From Microstegium vimineum (taxonomy: Eukaryota; Streptophyta; Magnoliopsida; Poales; Poaceae), in contig CM039134.1 of assembly GCA_022036555.1 (NCBI GenBank), forward strand, positions 11,098,818 through 11,162,817: DNA of 64,000 nucleotides, written 5' to 3'. Shown here in pieces: positions 1-11,736 of this stretch; the stretch's first letter is position 1; each line of letters opens with the position of its first letter. The notes below the pieces were generated by a model. That model saw only the letters and a program-made list of their open reading frames with translations, had not been told where the DNA came from and searched no databases. The translations under genes and the position numbers were made by a program.

Positions 1-1597
1 CCCCTTTGGTTTGCAAATTACAAGGAGGTCCTTTACCTCTTGGGAATGAGATCTTTATACATGAAAGTGCCTCATGATACAAATATTAGGTACTTCCGTA
101 CTTAAGGTTGTTAGCATGCTTGTGTTTTCTTTTTCCCATATACTTAGCATTTGCCTGTAATCTTGGCTATGGTAGTGAGCACCATTTTTGTGGTGCGTGT
201 TAAGTCATTTTAAGTGACAATTTGTTCAATTCTTCATCACCCCTAAACTTGATCCTGCAACCTGACCTTCTAAATAAGAGGTAAGTCCTAGCCATGGGCC
301 TTGGAATTCGATATGTGCATCAAGTGTTGATTGAGGGAGAGGAAGATAGTAAATTGCTGGTAGATTTAGCGAGGGATGGAGCTTTCTTGTCATTGATTAT
401 TGACTAAGGGATAATCATGTGTATTTGAACATATGCAAATGTATGCATCATGCAAATGTATATTTGATAAATTTTCTTTCATGAGAAACTACAATTATTT
501 AGATTCTTAAGATACATAATCATTACTAGCTTGTTAGAATCATATTGGTGATAATGTGTAATAGTGTGGTGTAAGGGTACAATATGCTTGTATTACAATA
601 ATAGTGATTTTCGAGAACTCGATGCTAGGCGTTGCATATAATTTGAATTTTTATGTTTAAAAATGACACTATTAGGGACTAGGTTATTTTTGTTGCAAAT
701 TGTTGAGTTACATTTTTTTTATCTTTCACTAATAAATATACCTATGCATTACACCAGAAGAAAGTAATCAAATATTCATAGGAAATGAGAACATGAATGC
801 TAGAGATATTTATGTTTTACTTTTAAGGCTACAATTTATTTTCATCCACAGTGTAAATTTATGGTGCCAATAATATGACAAGACTTTATTAAACCTATTT
901 CAAATTAAAGCATTGTTTTGTCTGCAAAAATGCAATTTTGAAAGTTTTTTTTTTGCTAATGTTAAAGTGCAAAAATATTTACTCATAAATATGCTATTGC
1001 TTTACAGTGATATCGAATTATGCGCTTCCTTCGACAAGGACCCACAAAAATATGTAATTCTAACACCTGATTCAAGTCGTTAAGGAATTACCTACCAATA
1101 TGTGTGAATTACTTGTTTTTCCACTGGGGGATTATGACAAGAGAAATCTCTCTATTTTGCATGTCATGGCACTTATTTTGTAACGGCTTGAACCAGGTCG
1201 TGGTGTTCATTGGGCCAATTACACGAAACCGCATTGTCTTATGGCAAATGTCGAAAGTGCAAGTGTGCACCAGCCAACTTTTGTCTTTCAATATGTCCCA
1301 CAACCAATTCTCCCTATGTTATTTTGTTTAATTGTTTCTGCAATTTTCGCATGATGACATGATCCATTAAAATGCGGGTATGTGGGTGAAACTTAATTGG
1401 TGTCCTTCATTATAAACAGAGCCAAATGTGAACATTATTTGTTCCCTCTCCTCTATTTTTGTTTTTTTATTCTGCTTTTTTTTTAATTACATTGGATGAT
1501 TTGGTGTGTAGAGTAAAAACAATTCAAGTAAGAAATTTATGTTAGTTAGTACTTATATATTGAATATTGCATAGCAAATTTTACAATGTTTTACCAA
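1..1597. other. AT-rich intergenic sequence, no gene recognised
   Basis: I see no conserved protein, RNA gene or clear transposon terminus here. The longest open frames (for example 1104-1331) are short, low-complexity and mirrored on the opposite strand, so I do not call them. The stretch is AT-rich with poly-T runs. Confidence 0.5.
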
Positions 1598-1606
1598 TTT
1601 TATTTA

Positions 1607-2703
1607 GGAGTAATTGTCAAATTGATCCCTCACCTTTTTTGTCTCAGGTTCAACTTAGTCCTTCAATTCTCAAAATAGCCAAACTATTCCCTCAACTTTG
1701 GATTTTGATTCAATTGGTCCTTATGCTGATGTGGTGCTCTTGTTGGTAGTTCCAGTCAGCAAAGCCTAGGGCCTATTTGGAACAAAGGAATACAAAATGA
1801 AGGAATAGGAAAAAACACATGAATAAGACTGAGTGAATAGTGGAAAACTATAGGATTTCAAAACACATGAATAAATACTTTGGGCTGTTTGGGATGGAGG
1901 AAAAAAAACATGAATCTTGGACTTTGTGAAGGAATTGAAACCAAGAGCTTGAAGTGGATTCTTTTTTTCCTGCAAAACATACAGACGTAGGAACCTTTCC
2001 TTTGGAAAGGAATTGGTGAATCCTCCATTCCAAACACTCCATAGTATTTAATACTATATATAGGAATCTGATTCCTTTAGAATTCCTTTGAAAATCCTGT
2101 AAACCAAACAGTCCCTAATGGTGACCATAGGTTTGATTGCCTAGCAGCCATGCAATGCATTAAAACTAATTTCACATAAAATTGCATTGGTTAAGGCCAT
2201 GAAAGGGACATTAAAGAAGTTATTCAAATTTTTAGATAAAATAGCATACCCTCTCTCTTTTTTTTCTAAAAAAAGCATATACTCTCTCCATTCCAAAATA
2301 AATATCACTATGGTATTCATGCTAGACTTTCTTAAGTTCTACTCTATTCTTAGAAAAAATTATCAACGCATTTGTATCTCCAAATAACTTTGATTAGTAA
2401 ATTAGACTCAACGATCTGTGGCATAATGTTGTTCAAACCAAAATACATTGAACTTGAGTGTGCAAGTAGGGAATAATTTTACCTGCACTACTAGCAATGC
2501 CAATTATCAACACTCACCTATTTATCAAAGCCGACATCAGCGCATTTTCTCACTAAGACTGCCACCGTGGAGTGCCACATCATCATAAGGATGAATTTGG
2601 ACAAACAATTAAAAATGAGGGACTACTTTTTGGCCAATTTGAAAGTTGAGGGACTAAATTGAGCCTGTGACGAAAGATAAGGGACTAATTTGGTTGTTCC
2701 ACC
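1607..2703. mobile_element. Non-autonomous Mutator-like element (MULE) with 9-bp target-site duplication
   Basis: The left end (from 1607, GGAGTAATTGTCAAATTGATC) and the reverse complement of the right end (from 2703, GGTGGAACAACCAAATTAGTC) align as inverted repeats for roughly 150 bp, at about 70% by eye. The element is flanked by the same 9 bases, TTTTATTTA, at 1598-1606 and 2704-2712. Long inverted repeats plus a 9-bp duplication are the mark of Mutator-like elements. No transposase is encoded. A Tourist-like MITE (1770-2115) is nested inside, and a single Stowaway-like terminus (about 2278) is also present. Confidence 0.8.
1770..2115. mobile_element. Tourist-like (PIF/Harbinger) MITE nested in the MULE
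   Basis: The left end reads GGGCCTATTTGGAACAAAGG and the reverse complement of the right end reads GGGACTGTTTGGTTTACAGG. The GGGN2TNTTTGG form is typical of Tourist-like or related grass MITEs. Flanks are CTA on the left and TAA on the right, so a TWA-type duplication is only approximate. It is about 346 bp and has no coding capacity. Confidence 0.6.
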
Positions 2704-2712
2704 TTTTATTTA

Positions 2713-3770
2713 TATATATATAAATTTATCGTGGCATACCAGATGAAAAAAATCCTAGGTCTACCCTTTACCTAGCTCGAGTTAGAGAGCAGTGCCCACG
2801 AAACCTGACCTGCCCTCACCAACTACACAGAGGCCAAGGTGGAGGGGGACCTGTACTTTTTTTCTTGAAATATTATATGTAGAGGCGAGTGTCAATACAT
2901 ACCATTTTTAGAGTAAGACATACTCCGCTCCCTCTGCTAATAATTGTGATTTACATGGCAAATAACCGTCGTCATCCATAGACAGCATCCATATTCGGAG
3001 TCCTTTTTTTTTGTTGTGTGGCAGTGAGCATTATTCAGAGGAGCTATATTTTGCAATATCATAAGTCAACTACATGTAGTATATATATACTCTCTGCATT
3101 CTGAATTGCACGCTTTACTGAAGCGGCATAAATGGAGATGTAAACTTTACTGTCAAGAATATAAACTCATTTGAAGGCTATATATATAGCTTGCTTGAGT
3201 ACCCACTGTGAAAGCATGATTTTTTATACATATATAGATCCATCCATATGCATGCTACTATAGATAGTCCTGTATTGTTAAGAAGGAAGAGGATATGATG
3301 AAAACAAGGCAGACAGTTACTGACAAGTGACAACTACATATATATGATGAGCTGATTCAGATTTATATATGGATGATGTAATGAGCAATCGAAAGGATTA
3401 TTTACAATAGTGGCTAATAAGTTAACAGCAAAAAAGCAAACGAGAATCACCGAGAGTGCTGAAGCAGATTTATGAACTGTGGCAAATCAACTCAAAGAAG
3501 CAAACCAGCAAGAGTCAAGAGTGTGCTTACATATATTCGCGCGCAACACATTATTAGAAACAAAAACATTCCAAGAGTTCATAGTAGCACCGGGCCACTG
3601 GTTCTGCTATTAGTGCATGTGCAAGGCGCATGCATGCAGTAGAGTTGACACCATCAACAGTGAATAGAAAAAAAAACGTGCATGGCAAATAGAATTAAGG
3701 CAGCTTAATTTGCAATATTGGGGGCGAAGAACAGTAACTAGTGTGCATATACCGGGTGCGCGCCGGCCAT
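2713..3770. other. Intergenic, 3' flank of the bHLH gene
   Basis: AT-rich sequence with TA microsatellite patches (about 3080-3090, 3180-3190 and 3340-3370). No open frame or transposon end is supported. The 3' UTR and polyadenylation region of the minus-strand bHLH gene must fall in the right part, but no single site stands out. Confidence 0.4.
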
Positions 3771-4538
3771 CTACCCGCTCTCCTGCAGTAGTTTGTGCAG
3801 CAGTGCGGCGCGGAGGCTGTCCTCTCCCCACAGCCCGGCCGCGGGCACGTCCACGGTGACGTCCTGCACGGTGACGCCGGCCACGCGGCACACGGACGCA
3901 TGCTGCACTGGCAGGTCCAGCGCAAGGAGCGCGGCCATGAGGCGCGCGGGGGCATGGCGCGCCGCAACCGTCGTCAGGCGCAGCGCTGCCGTGTCCTGCC
4001 TCCCGTTCATCGTCCGCAGCTCCAACTGCTGACCGGAGGGACCAATAAGCAAGGAGAGCGGCCGGGAGACAGAGGCCACCTCCGTCCGCTGCCTGCCCTC
4101 GGCCTCGAGCTGCTCGACGCGGCCACGCAGCTTGGTGATGTAGCCGACGGCGTCGGCGAGAAGGGACGCCCTGTCCATCCCAGTCACCATGGGCACGGCA
4201 GCCCGGAGGTCGCAGAACAGGCGGTTGAGCCTGTCCCTCCGCAGCTGCTCGGCTTCCACGTGGGTGATGGTGGTGCTGCCGGCGGCGCGAGAGCGAGAGC
4301 CAGATCCAGAGCCAGGTTTCCGTCCCCGCTTCCTCTCAGCGAGTGGTGCCGGCGGCGGCGGCAGGAGGCTGGAGCCCGTATCCTGGGGGTCTTCATCCTC
4401 ATGGTTGCCCACCAACAACCATTTCTCTAGGGCATCGCAGGACTGGAACTCGGACGCTGGATTCTGGTGGTGATCATCGGCGGAAAAGGGTGACATGAAG
4501 ATGGTTGGGTTATAGAGCGGCGGCAGGAGGTCATCCAT
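3771..4538 (-). CDS. bHLH transcription factor, short MYC-type
   Basis: A single-exon frame encoding about 255 aa from the preferred start at 4538 (MDDLLPP). An in-frame upstream ATG at 4664 would add 42 residues that lack family character. Residues about 95-150 form a basic helix-loop-helix. The basic region is HVEAEQLRRDRLNRLF, with the His, Glu and Arg (H5-E9-R13) that read E-box/G-box DNA; helix 2 begins MDRASLLADAVGYI and is followed by a leucine-rich segment. An Ala/Leu/Val-rich C-terminal ACT-like region follows, as in MYC2/bHLH14-type factors. A basic KRGRKPG stretch precedes the bHLH. The roughly 200-residue bHLH-MYC_N domain, which binds JAZ and MED25 in MYC2-type proteins, is absent. 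The expected role is a nuclear regulator, possibly a competitor of full-length MYCs; that role is inferred. Confidence 0.82.
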   Translation of the reverse strand: MDDLLPPLYNPTIFMSPFSADDHHQNPASEFQSCDALEKWLLVGNHEDEDPQDTGSSLLPPPPAPLAERKRGRKPGSGSGSRSRAAGSTTITHVEAEQLRRDRLNRLFCDLRAAVPMVTGMDRASLLADAVGYITKLRGRVEQLEAEGRQRTEVASVSRPLSLLIGPSGQQLELRTMNGRQDTAALRLTTVAARHAPARLMAALLALDLPVQHASVCRVAGVTVQDVTVDVPAAGLWGEDSLRAALLHKLLQESG

Positions 4539-4766
4539 TGCACCGTAGCGCGTAGGTAATTTAAGCTCTAGTGCCAGTCTCATTGTAATTATATAGACGA
4601 TAGCTTTATTCACTTCAGCCACAAAGGAGTGGGGCGCGTTGCGATACCAGCAAGTCGGTTTCACGATGTTTTGAGGTCAGGGAGCAGCTCTAATAATGAC
4701 TTACGAGCTAGCTCAAAGCATAGTAGAAAGAGAGATAAACTAGTTCTTGATCAAGAGCTAATTAAG

Positions 4767-5065
4767 AGAGCAACTCCAAGAGACTTTTTATAGCATTTTC
4801 AATTGTTAGGAATAGAGATTTCGACAAAAAATAAAAAAAACCCTTCGATGGCTTGTATATTTGGTTTTGCAAATATATAGTCATCTTCTAATTCGAATTC
4901 CTCTCTAGCCAAAGATAGAAAGGGAGAATGGTTCTTGAGAGTGTACATAAGATCAGAAAAAAATTTGGAAAGCGCAGAGAGATATAGAACACGATTTTTT
5001 ATGCAAATGTCTCTCTAAATGATGATTTAGAGAGTGAGATTTGCAAAGACTCTTGGAGATGCTCT
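4767..5065. mobile_element. MITE upstream of the bHLH gene
   Basis: The terminal inverted repeats are AGAGCAACTCCAAGAGACTTT on the left and, reverse-complemented, AGAGCATCTCCAAGAGTCTTTG on the right, in a 299-bp AT-rich element. The GAGCATCTCCAAGAG terminus is a common grass MITE end. A target-site duplication is not clear. It lies about 230 bp upstream of the bHLH start codon, so it may be part of that promoter. Confidence 0.65.
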
Positions 5066-5200
5066 AATATATTTTAAAATTATATGAAAGTATCATGTGA
5101 GACTATCCATGATATGTCTTATGTGTTAAAAGTTATCCATGTTGAAGAAGTTGTCTTATATATGTTCATTTCAAACTTAGGGTCTCCTTGTACTTGTTGA

Positions 5201-5455
5201 CTCTCCATCTCAAAAAATAAGCCCTCATCTTGCATTTTGAGGAGTCATAATTTCAATTTCAGTTAAGTTTAAAGAGAAATAGTATAGAGATTTGTATATT
5301 CAAATAGATTTTACTATGAAAATATATAACATGATTAATCTAATAATGCTTATATGTTGTCATAAATATTAGTATTTTTATATATATTTGATCAAAATAA
5401 TTTATTTGATTTCTCAAAAAATACGAGGTGGTGACTTATTTTAGGACAGAGTGGG
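5201..5455. mobile_element. Stowaway-like MITE
   Basis: The left end CTCTCCATCTCAAAAAATAAG pairs with the reverse complement of the right end, CCCACTCTGTCCTAAAATAAG, the diverged form of the CTCCCTCCGTCCCAAAATAAG Stowaway terminus. TA follows on the right but not cleanly on the left. No coding sequence. Confidence 0.6.
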
Positions 5456-7738
5456 TACTCGCAAGTGGGCCTGGCCCAAGAGATCGACATCGTACCCACA
5501 ACAGTTCTACAAAAGGGCATACGCATGTTGCATATTGGGGTCATGGGGACCATGATGATCAGCATGCATCGTGCTCGGCGGGGACTCCTCGCCACACATC
5601 AAGCTTATATTAGGCCTTATTACGGACGTCGCCCACATGCAAACCATTGGTTGGGAACATCGCACAGGGAAGGACATCACACATCAGCAGCAGTTCAGGA
5701 CTCTCATGAGCTTTTGGTTGGGGCTCACGTACGGCCAGGTCGACAAGGATGCCGTGGGAACGCTGGGCCGCAGGCCGAGAACGATGAGCAGGCGCTAGCG
5801 TCGATGGCAGTTGAATTTGCGGGTCATGGGCCCCCCGTGAACAGTTTGCCGCGCACCGGCCCAATGGACAAAAGTCTCGATGAGCCGATGGGGTCTGTGT
5901 CTAGGCATTCAGGCCATACACTTGATTTTCGGTAGCTTGCTCAAACAAAAAACTTGCCGACGGATGTGAAGGTAGCTAAGCTATACGGAGTATATGCATT
6001 CACAAGCGTACGTGGCCACCCGGCCCGTCGATTGCACTTTGTACTGTTGCCACGCTGTCCATGTGGTCTACTGTTTTCGTGAATTGACTACGGCATCTCC
6101 GACTACGAAATGACAGACACTGCCGATAATAGGATGCTGATGTAAAAAACAATACATGGCTATAGGCTATGGCTAGTAGTCTCTCCGTTTTAAGTCGCTT
6201 TGACTTTGTTTTATATATCTATTTTGTTATATATCTAGATATAATATATGTTTAGGTATATAAGCAAGTTTTATATAATAAAAGGGTTAAAGCGATTTAT
6301 AATTTAGAAATGACAAAAAGTATTAATTTTCGTTGCCCATAGCCCAATGAACAAACTCTCAATGAGACGATGGCCATACACTTGATTTTGAGGGGTTCTT
6401 GAGTCTTTCCTATGGGGGAAATTAAAAGATGTCTCTAGTGGATTGCTTATAGCTCGTGGATCTCCATCTTGTGTTGATTGTACGGCACCCGGCTGCAGGT
6501 TAGGTGTGTAAAGCCTATTAATGCGCGAGAGTCAAGCCGTGAAGATTGCCCAGCCATTCCCAAGCCTCGAGATCCGCTGGCTGGTGTGGTGTGCTGCCCC
6601 AATGAAGCCACTCCGTAGTAGGTTCCTCTCCTTTCGTCCCTCCACAAGGCAGAGCCTTGGGTGCGAGCGCAGCGTGCTCGAGCTCCCTCGTCGGTCATCG
6701 ACGCATCAAGCTCCTACTTTGCTGCAGCTCGTTGAATCCTCTCCATCCCCTTCTCATCTCGCTTGATTCGGTGTTGAGCGCCACCATCGCCTCCCGCTTG
6801 TGTCAGGTCTCTAGCTCTATGGTGGCTACAAAGCTAGCCTAGCACGCTGGATGTGACATGCTCAATGGGCCGACATGGCCTGAAAATCAGCCAATAGGAT
6901 CGTGCCTAGGCCACGAAGCCCTCTCTGGCACAACCCGAGAGACACGACGTGTCGTGCCAGTCCAAGTCTCATTGAGTCGTGCCTGCCACAGGCTCGTGCC
7001 GGCACGATGGACGCCTATAATACATAAAGCTTATTATGATGGAACCATTAGGTTTCAAAAGCCAAAAGAAAGTATCCCTCTCATTAAGTAAACTAATGTT
7101 CGCAACTCTTGTTACAATGCTATTCATCTCTAGCAACTTATTTCCTAGCAAACCCCTTCTAAACGAAATAGTAAGCATGCTATTGGTGAACAATACTAAA
7201 AATATTAGGATATTCTATTTTTAGCATATGTCTGCCCAACAAGCATCTTTCCAGAACTTGATTTGGGATCCATCACCCAATTTTGAACTTTCCTAGCTAA
7301 ACAAATTGGTCCTTCACACCCATCAGGCCCATCCAAAAGTAAGTTGTCCCACCAGGCACTTCAAAAAAAAAAGAGCATAGCATCGGTAAACTGGACAAAA
7401 CAGAATTGATCAACACTGGTCGTCTGGTCCCACCGCCGCAAAAAAAGAAGAAGAAGAAAAAACACTAGTTGTCCCACCATCAATAGCATTTTTCCTTTCC
7501 AACTAGAAACCATCTTTGCAATTCTTTCCTCAACTCCTTTCTAATCTTTGCTATTAAGTTTTCCGTAATGCAGTGGCAGGCGGCAGCCCGAGGTATCAGA
7601 AGTGATATGTGCCCACTTGCAGCCAAATAAATGTGAATATGTGCCGCTTTGTCAGCCTCTCTGCTGGTAGTGCGGCCACCCAGCTCGCAATCGCGGTAGG
7701 GTTTTTTTTGCTAGTGGCACCGGGTTTTTTTTGCTAGT
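5456..7738. other. Intergenic, degraded repeats, no gene called
   Basis: No conserved protein was recognised in any frame. A segment near 5861-5933 (GCCCAATGGACAAAAGTCTC, later CCATACACTTGATTTT) recurs in shortened form near 6343-6392, so a small duplication is present. About 6175-6312 resembles a worn Stowaway element (CTCTCCGTTTTAAGTCGCTTTGAC to AAGCGATTTATAATTTAG). At 6900-7015 there are short palindromic GTCGTGCC-type motifs. The open frames here are short and overlap on both strands. Confidence 0.4.
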
Positions 7739-7793
7739 GACATGTATCTAGATAAAACCCACAAGAGACGTCAACCACTAGTGGCGTGAGTTT
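7698..7793 (+). pseudogene. Left remnant of the split PIF/Harbinger relic, with short tandem repeats
   Basis: GGGTTTTTTTTGCTAGTG-type sequence occurs twice (about 7698-7743), and a third copy (TTTTTTGCTAGAGACATG) follows the copia element at 19269. The join across the AGTTT duplication runs into the PIF-like frame that continues at 19269, so this is host sequence disrupted by the copia insertion. The coding reading of this short left part is weak. Confidence 0.4.
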
Positions 7794-7866
7794 TGTTAGA
7801 AAGTGAATACAAATGAACAAGTGATTAGAAGAACTGTTTGTTTTCATTGATCTCTTATATATATAT

Positions 7867-10800
7867 TGTAACACTCAAAGTTTGGTTTGAATTTCAAATA
7901 ATAGAAAATGATTTAATTATGGAATTAAGTGATGCATTTCATTTAGTGGAATATTAAAATTCTTGCAAATAAAACTTATTCTAGAATAGCAACATGAATG
8001 TGCATTCATGCAGTTGCATATTTTCTTTGATTGTTTGAATTTACAAAACTCAATTCTCAAATGGGTTCAAATTTGTTTTTGAAAATGAATTTGAGAAATA
8101 AAAAGAAAAAGGAAAATGGGCTTATCTCTCTCTCTCTTTTTTTCTTCTGCCGGCCCAGCTAATCAACCGAGGCCCACTCCCTTTCTTTCCTCTCTGTCGG
8201 CCTAGCCCGAGCTCCACCTCTCTCCCCCTCTCACTGCCGTCCGGGGTCCACATGTCGGCGCCGATCCCCCTCTCTCTTCTCTCCCTTTCTCTCTCTGATC
8301 GGTCGGGCCCGCGCGTCAGATCCTTCTCCTCCCTCTCCTCTGCCTCGCGCGATGCGGAGCTCCGCAACCGCCGCGACGCGCACTCCGTTCCGCTCGCTCG
8401 AGAACGCGCGAGGACGCGTGGAGCACGGGAACCGTCCCCGCCCCTCATCCTCTCTTCTCTCTCTGCGGCTTGGCCCCATTCGGCAGCCGTCTTCCACCTC
8501 CCGCGGAAATCGGACGCGCGCGGACGCGCCGCGGACGGCAACCGCCGCACGACGTCTGCCCCGCTCCCACTCCCCGCATCTCGCCCTTGACTCCGCCCAG
8601 CAACCGCACGCTCCCTCTCTCGCTATAAAGCGGAATGTCGTGCGTCTTCTCCCCCTTTCCCCTCTGAGCTCTCAAAATCCCGCCGAACGTCGCCGCCGTC
8701 GTCGTCGACACTGAAGAGGCCACACCGGAGACCAAACCGCCTCGGTGAGCGTCGTTCGACGCCCAGATTCTCACCGCCAACCTACCCGTCCTAATCTCTC
8801 TCTCTCTCTCTGTATCTCTTCGGTGGGCACAGAACACGCATCGCGAACGCGGAGCTCTCGGACGCCGCCGCGACGCCGACAGCCGTTCCACGTCGACAAG
8901 CCGCACCGAGCCACCTCCATCCTCCAAACCGCCTCGGTGAGCTTCGCCATCGCCCTCTCTTCCTCCCCGTCCACTTAATTCGGTCAATTAGACCCTGTAT
9001 GCGCCGCTCCGTCACGCACCGAGGTCGGCAACAATGGCGCCGCCGTGGTCAGCCGACTCCGGTAGCGTTCTGTCGCGTCCGAGCACTTCACTAGCACCGC
9101 ACTGTCACACCGCACGTCCCTAGGCCTTCAATTTGGTCTCTACGGCGTTGTTTTGTCTCACCCGCACACACAGATCGAGTTCGATCATGGCGCCGCCGCG
9201 GACGGCTCTGCTCCGGCAATCCGCGGTCTCAACCGAACTCACCCTCGCACTCGCACGAGCTTGTAGATCGTTTCTGTGTAGTTGGTTGAACCCGCGGCAG
9301 TCGGGCGAGTCTTCCCCGCGCTCGCCGGCGAGCCAGAGCCGCCGGGATCCCTGGCGACGTCGTTGTCTGCCTTCCCGCGTCCAACCGAGAGCACCACGGG
9401 CTTCGCCTCGTCCCCCTCTTTCTTCCCATGCAATCGGCGTTCGAAATGGACACCGGACGAGTTTTTCCGGTGAAACCCCGGCGAGCTCGGCACTCTGTAG
9501 CCATGGCGCCGCCGCGCCGTTCTCTGCTCCGGCCGCCGTTCCCCCTCTCTCTCCCTTGGATCTGTTCTGAGCCGTCCATTTACCGATCTGCGGTCAGGAT
9601 TAGATCGGCGAAGGGGTATGAACCCCGGTCCACGGTGGACCGGTGGACCTCGGCCACACTCGGGTGCACGCACTGTGCCCATGGACCGCCCTATCCCGAG
9701 CCGCCGCGTGGCAGGTCAGTTGACCCCGCGTCGCAGCGCTGGCGCATTTCCGAGTTTACGTTTTCTCGGTTCAGAAAACGTATTCCTTCTCGGGTTATTC
9801 CAAAAATGGAAATCTGAAATTTACAGTTTTGCCACTGCCTTAATTTGTTTATAAAGTCTTTATTTTAACTCCGATTTGGACGATTCGAGTTGCGTTAGGT
9901 TCGTAATGAAATTCTCTACATGTTAAAACATCTGTTGTTCATGTTTGAATTATTTAATTTCAATGATAATTCAAATACTAAAAATGCTCCTAGAGAACCA
10001 GTTAAATTCATATATTTTGCGTTTTAAATCCGATTTTCGTGAAATTCATGTTGAAATGATCGTAGCAATGCGTAGTATCTTTTTATAAACCTTTTAACTC
10101 TGTTTATTGTCATTGGTGTACTGTTCTAATATTAGTCTTGTTTGCTTTGTATGTATGAAATTGGAATACGTGTTGTTGCAATGTCGTGATCGAGTTCAGG
10201 CAGTGAGGAGTTTGTTGGTGATCAAGAGTTCTTTGATCAGGAGAGTTTTGACCAGCAGGACTTTGAGAACCAAGGCAAGTATAGCATGGGACCTACCTTA
10301 TTCTCCTATTCACCATAATTATCATTTTATGTGCATGTGTTTAATTTGATATCCGTAGTTTAATTCCCTAGAATTGAAACCCTTTACCTTGATTCCTATG
10401 GGTTATGCATATGGGTAAATGGCTAGTGCTATACATAATGAATACTTGATCCCTGCCAAATGTTATAAAGCTTTGAATGATTTGGTGATCCTGTTTTGGC
10501 AATTGGAACATAACCCTTTTAATAACTCACTGTTGGCAAAAGCTGGGACTGACAGTGCTACCGTGGGAGCTACATGGCTCTGGCTTTAACTTAGTAGTAG
10601 GCTCTCTTCTAGCTCGTTAGCGGTTACCCGAAAGGGCGCATTAGGCTCTTGCCGAGCTGGTTATAGTGCGGCCTCTGTCCGAGTTTGAGCGTAGGTTGCG
10701 GGTCGTTATGCTACTCGGAAGGGGAGCTCTATTGCCCCTTGCCAATCCTAGCGGCCCTAATCTTGTTAGACGAGGTACTATGAAAGGTTTCATAGTGAAC

Positions 10801-11480
10801 CCCGCCCACTCACCTTGGCAGTGTTATGGGAGTAATTAACCCGGGCAATCGGGCATCACGACTCACGGGTAAAGATGCACAACCTCTGCAGAGTGTTAAA
10901 ACTGATATATCAGCCGTGCTCACGGTCACGAGCGGCCTGGAAAACCGATGGATTAATTAATTAACTTGATCAACACTTATGTTCCTGTTGCCACCACTTT
11001 TATGATGATGGTTATGATTCTTTAAACTTTGGCAGTGGTATAAGTGGGATCATTTGGGGCCTAAGCATAATCTGATGATACTTGTTAATAAAACTTTGAC
11101 CAACTAAAAGTGCTAAATGCAGTAAGCCAGTGTCAGCCTTTTGAGCTTCATAACCCCATGTTATACTGCTGAGTACGAGTGTACTCACGCTTGTTTCCTT
11201 TTCAATATTTGGATAAAAATCCCGGATGGGAACATAAGCTGGAGGCTATGAGGAGTTTCTTGAAGACTTCTAGGCTTGGTCAACCAGTTGACCTTTCCCT
11301 GTGGAATGGAGCCACAAGAGCTAGTTTATCTTCCCTGTTTTATTTATTCTTGTAATGGATATAAGTTCGATATGTATTAAACTCTGTGATGGTACTTTGT
11401 AATTTGTGAACTTATGTGTGGATTATCCCTGGGAACACATAATGTTATGCATCCTATTTCGTCCTTGAAATTTGGGTGTG

Positions 11481-11483
<3 letters not shown>
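7867..11483. mobile_element. Solo-LTR-like insertion (large-LTR Gypsy type), inside the copia 3' LTR
   Basis: The insertion starts TGTAACACTCAAAGTTTGG and ends TTTGGGTGTGACA, the TG...CA termini with TGTAACAC/GTGTGACA ends seen in grass Gypsy elements with LTRs of 3-4 kb (Tekay-like). It splits the copia LTR within a TA repeat, so the duplication cannot be read with certainty. The first 260 bp are AT-rich; 8120-9800 is very GC- and CT-rich, with open frames on both strands due to composition. The rest (9800-11480) has no coding signal. No second copy of the terminus is seen inside, so a solo LTR fits best; a non-autonomous large element is the alternative. Confidence 0.72.
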
Positions 11484-11522
<39 letters not shown>

Positions 11523-11736
11523 TATATATATATGAAGGGGTGTTACGAAGGGACATGACTGTTCGAAGGGGTGTGACGAAGGGGCACGACGGTTCCCAAA
11601 GGACATACCCTTTGGGACTAAAACTAACTGTCTAATCCTATTCGTTGATCCTATACTTGATGGATGAGATCACTTCGTGAAGAGACGTCTGTTCGTCGAG
11701 AGGTGCATGTTCGTCAATAGGTGTTGTTTCACAACA
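11484..11736 (-). repeat. Right part of the split copia 3' LTR
   Basis: After a (TA)n run at about 11485-11533, the sequence from ATGAAGGGGTG to TTTCACAACA matches 19050-19268 of the intact LTR with scattered changes. Together with 7794-7866 it restores one LTR of about the same length. The TA run is much longer than in the intact LTR, consistent with expansion after the nested insertion. Confidence 0.85.

Noticed and set aside
3793..4473. Long plus-strand open frames opposite the bHLH gene
   Set aside because: They are GC-composition shadows of the minus-strand coding sequence; they lack domains and splice context.
8122..9854. Several overlapping Arg/Ser/Pro-rich open frames on both strands
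   Set aside because: They lie in the GC-rich part of an LTR-like element, occur on both strands in all frames, and match no family I know.
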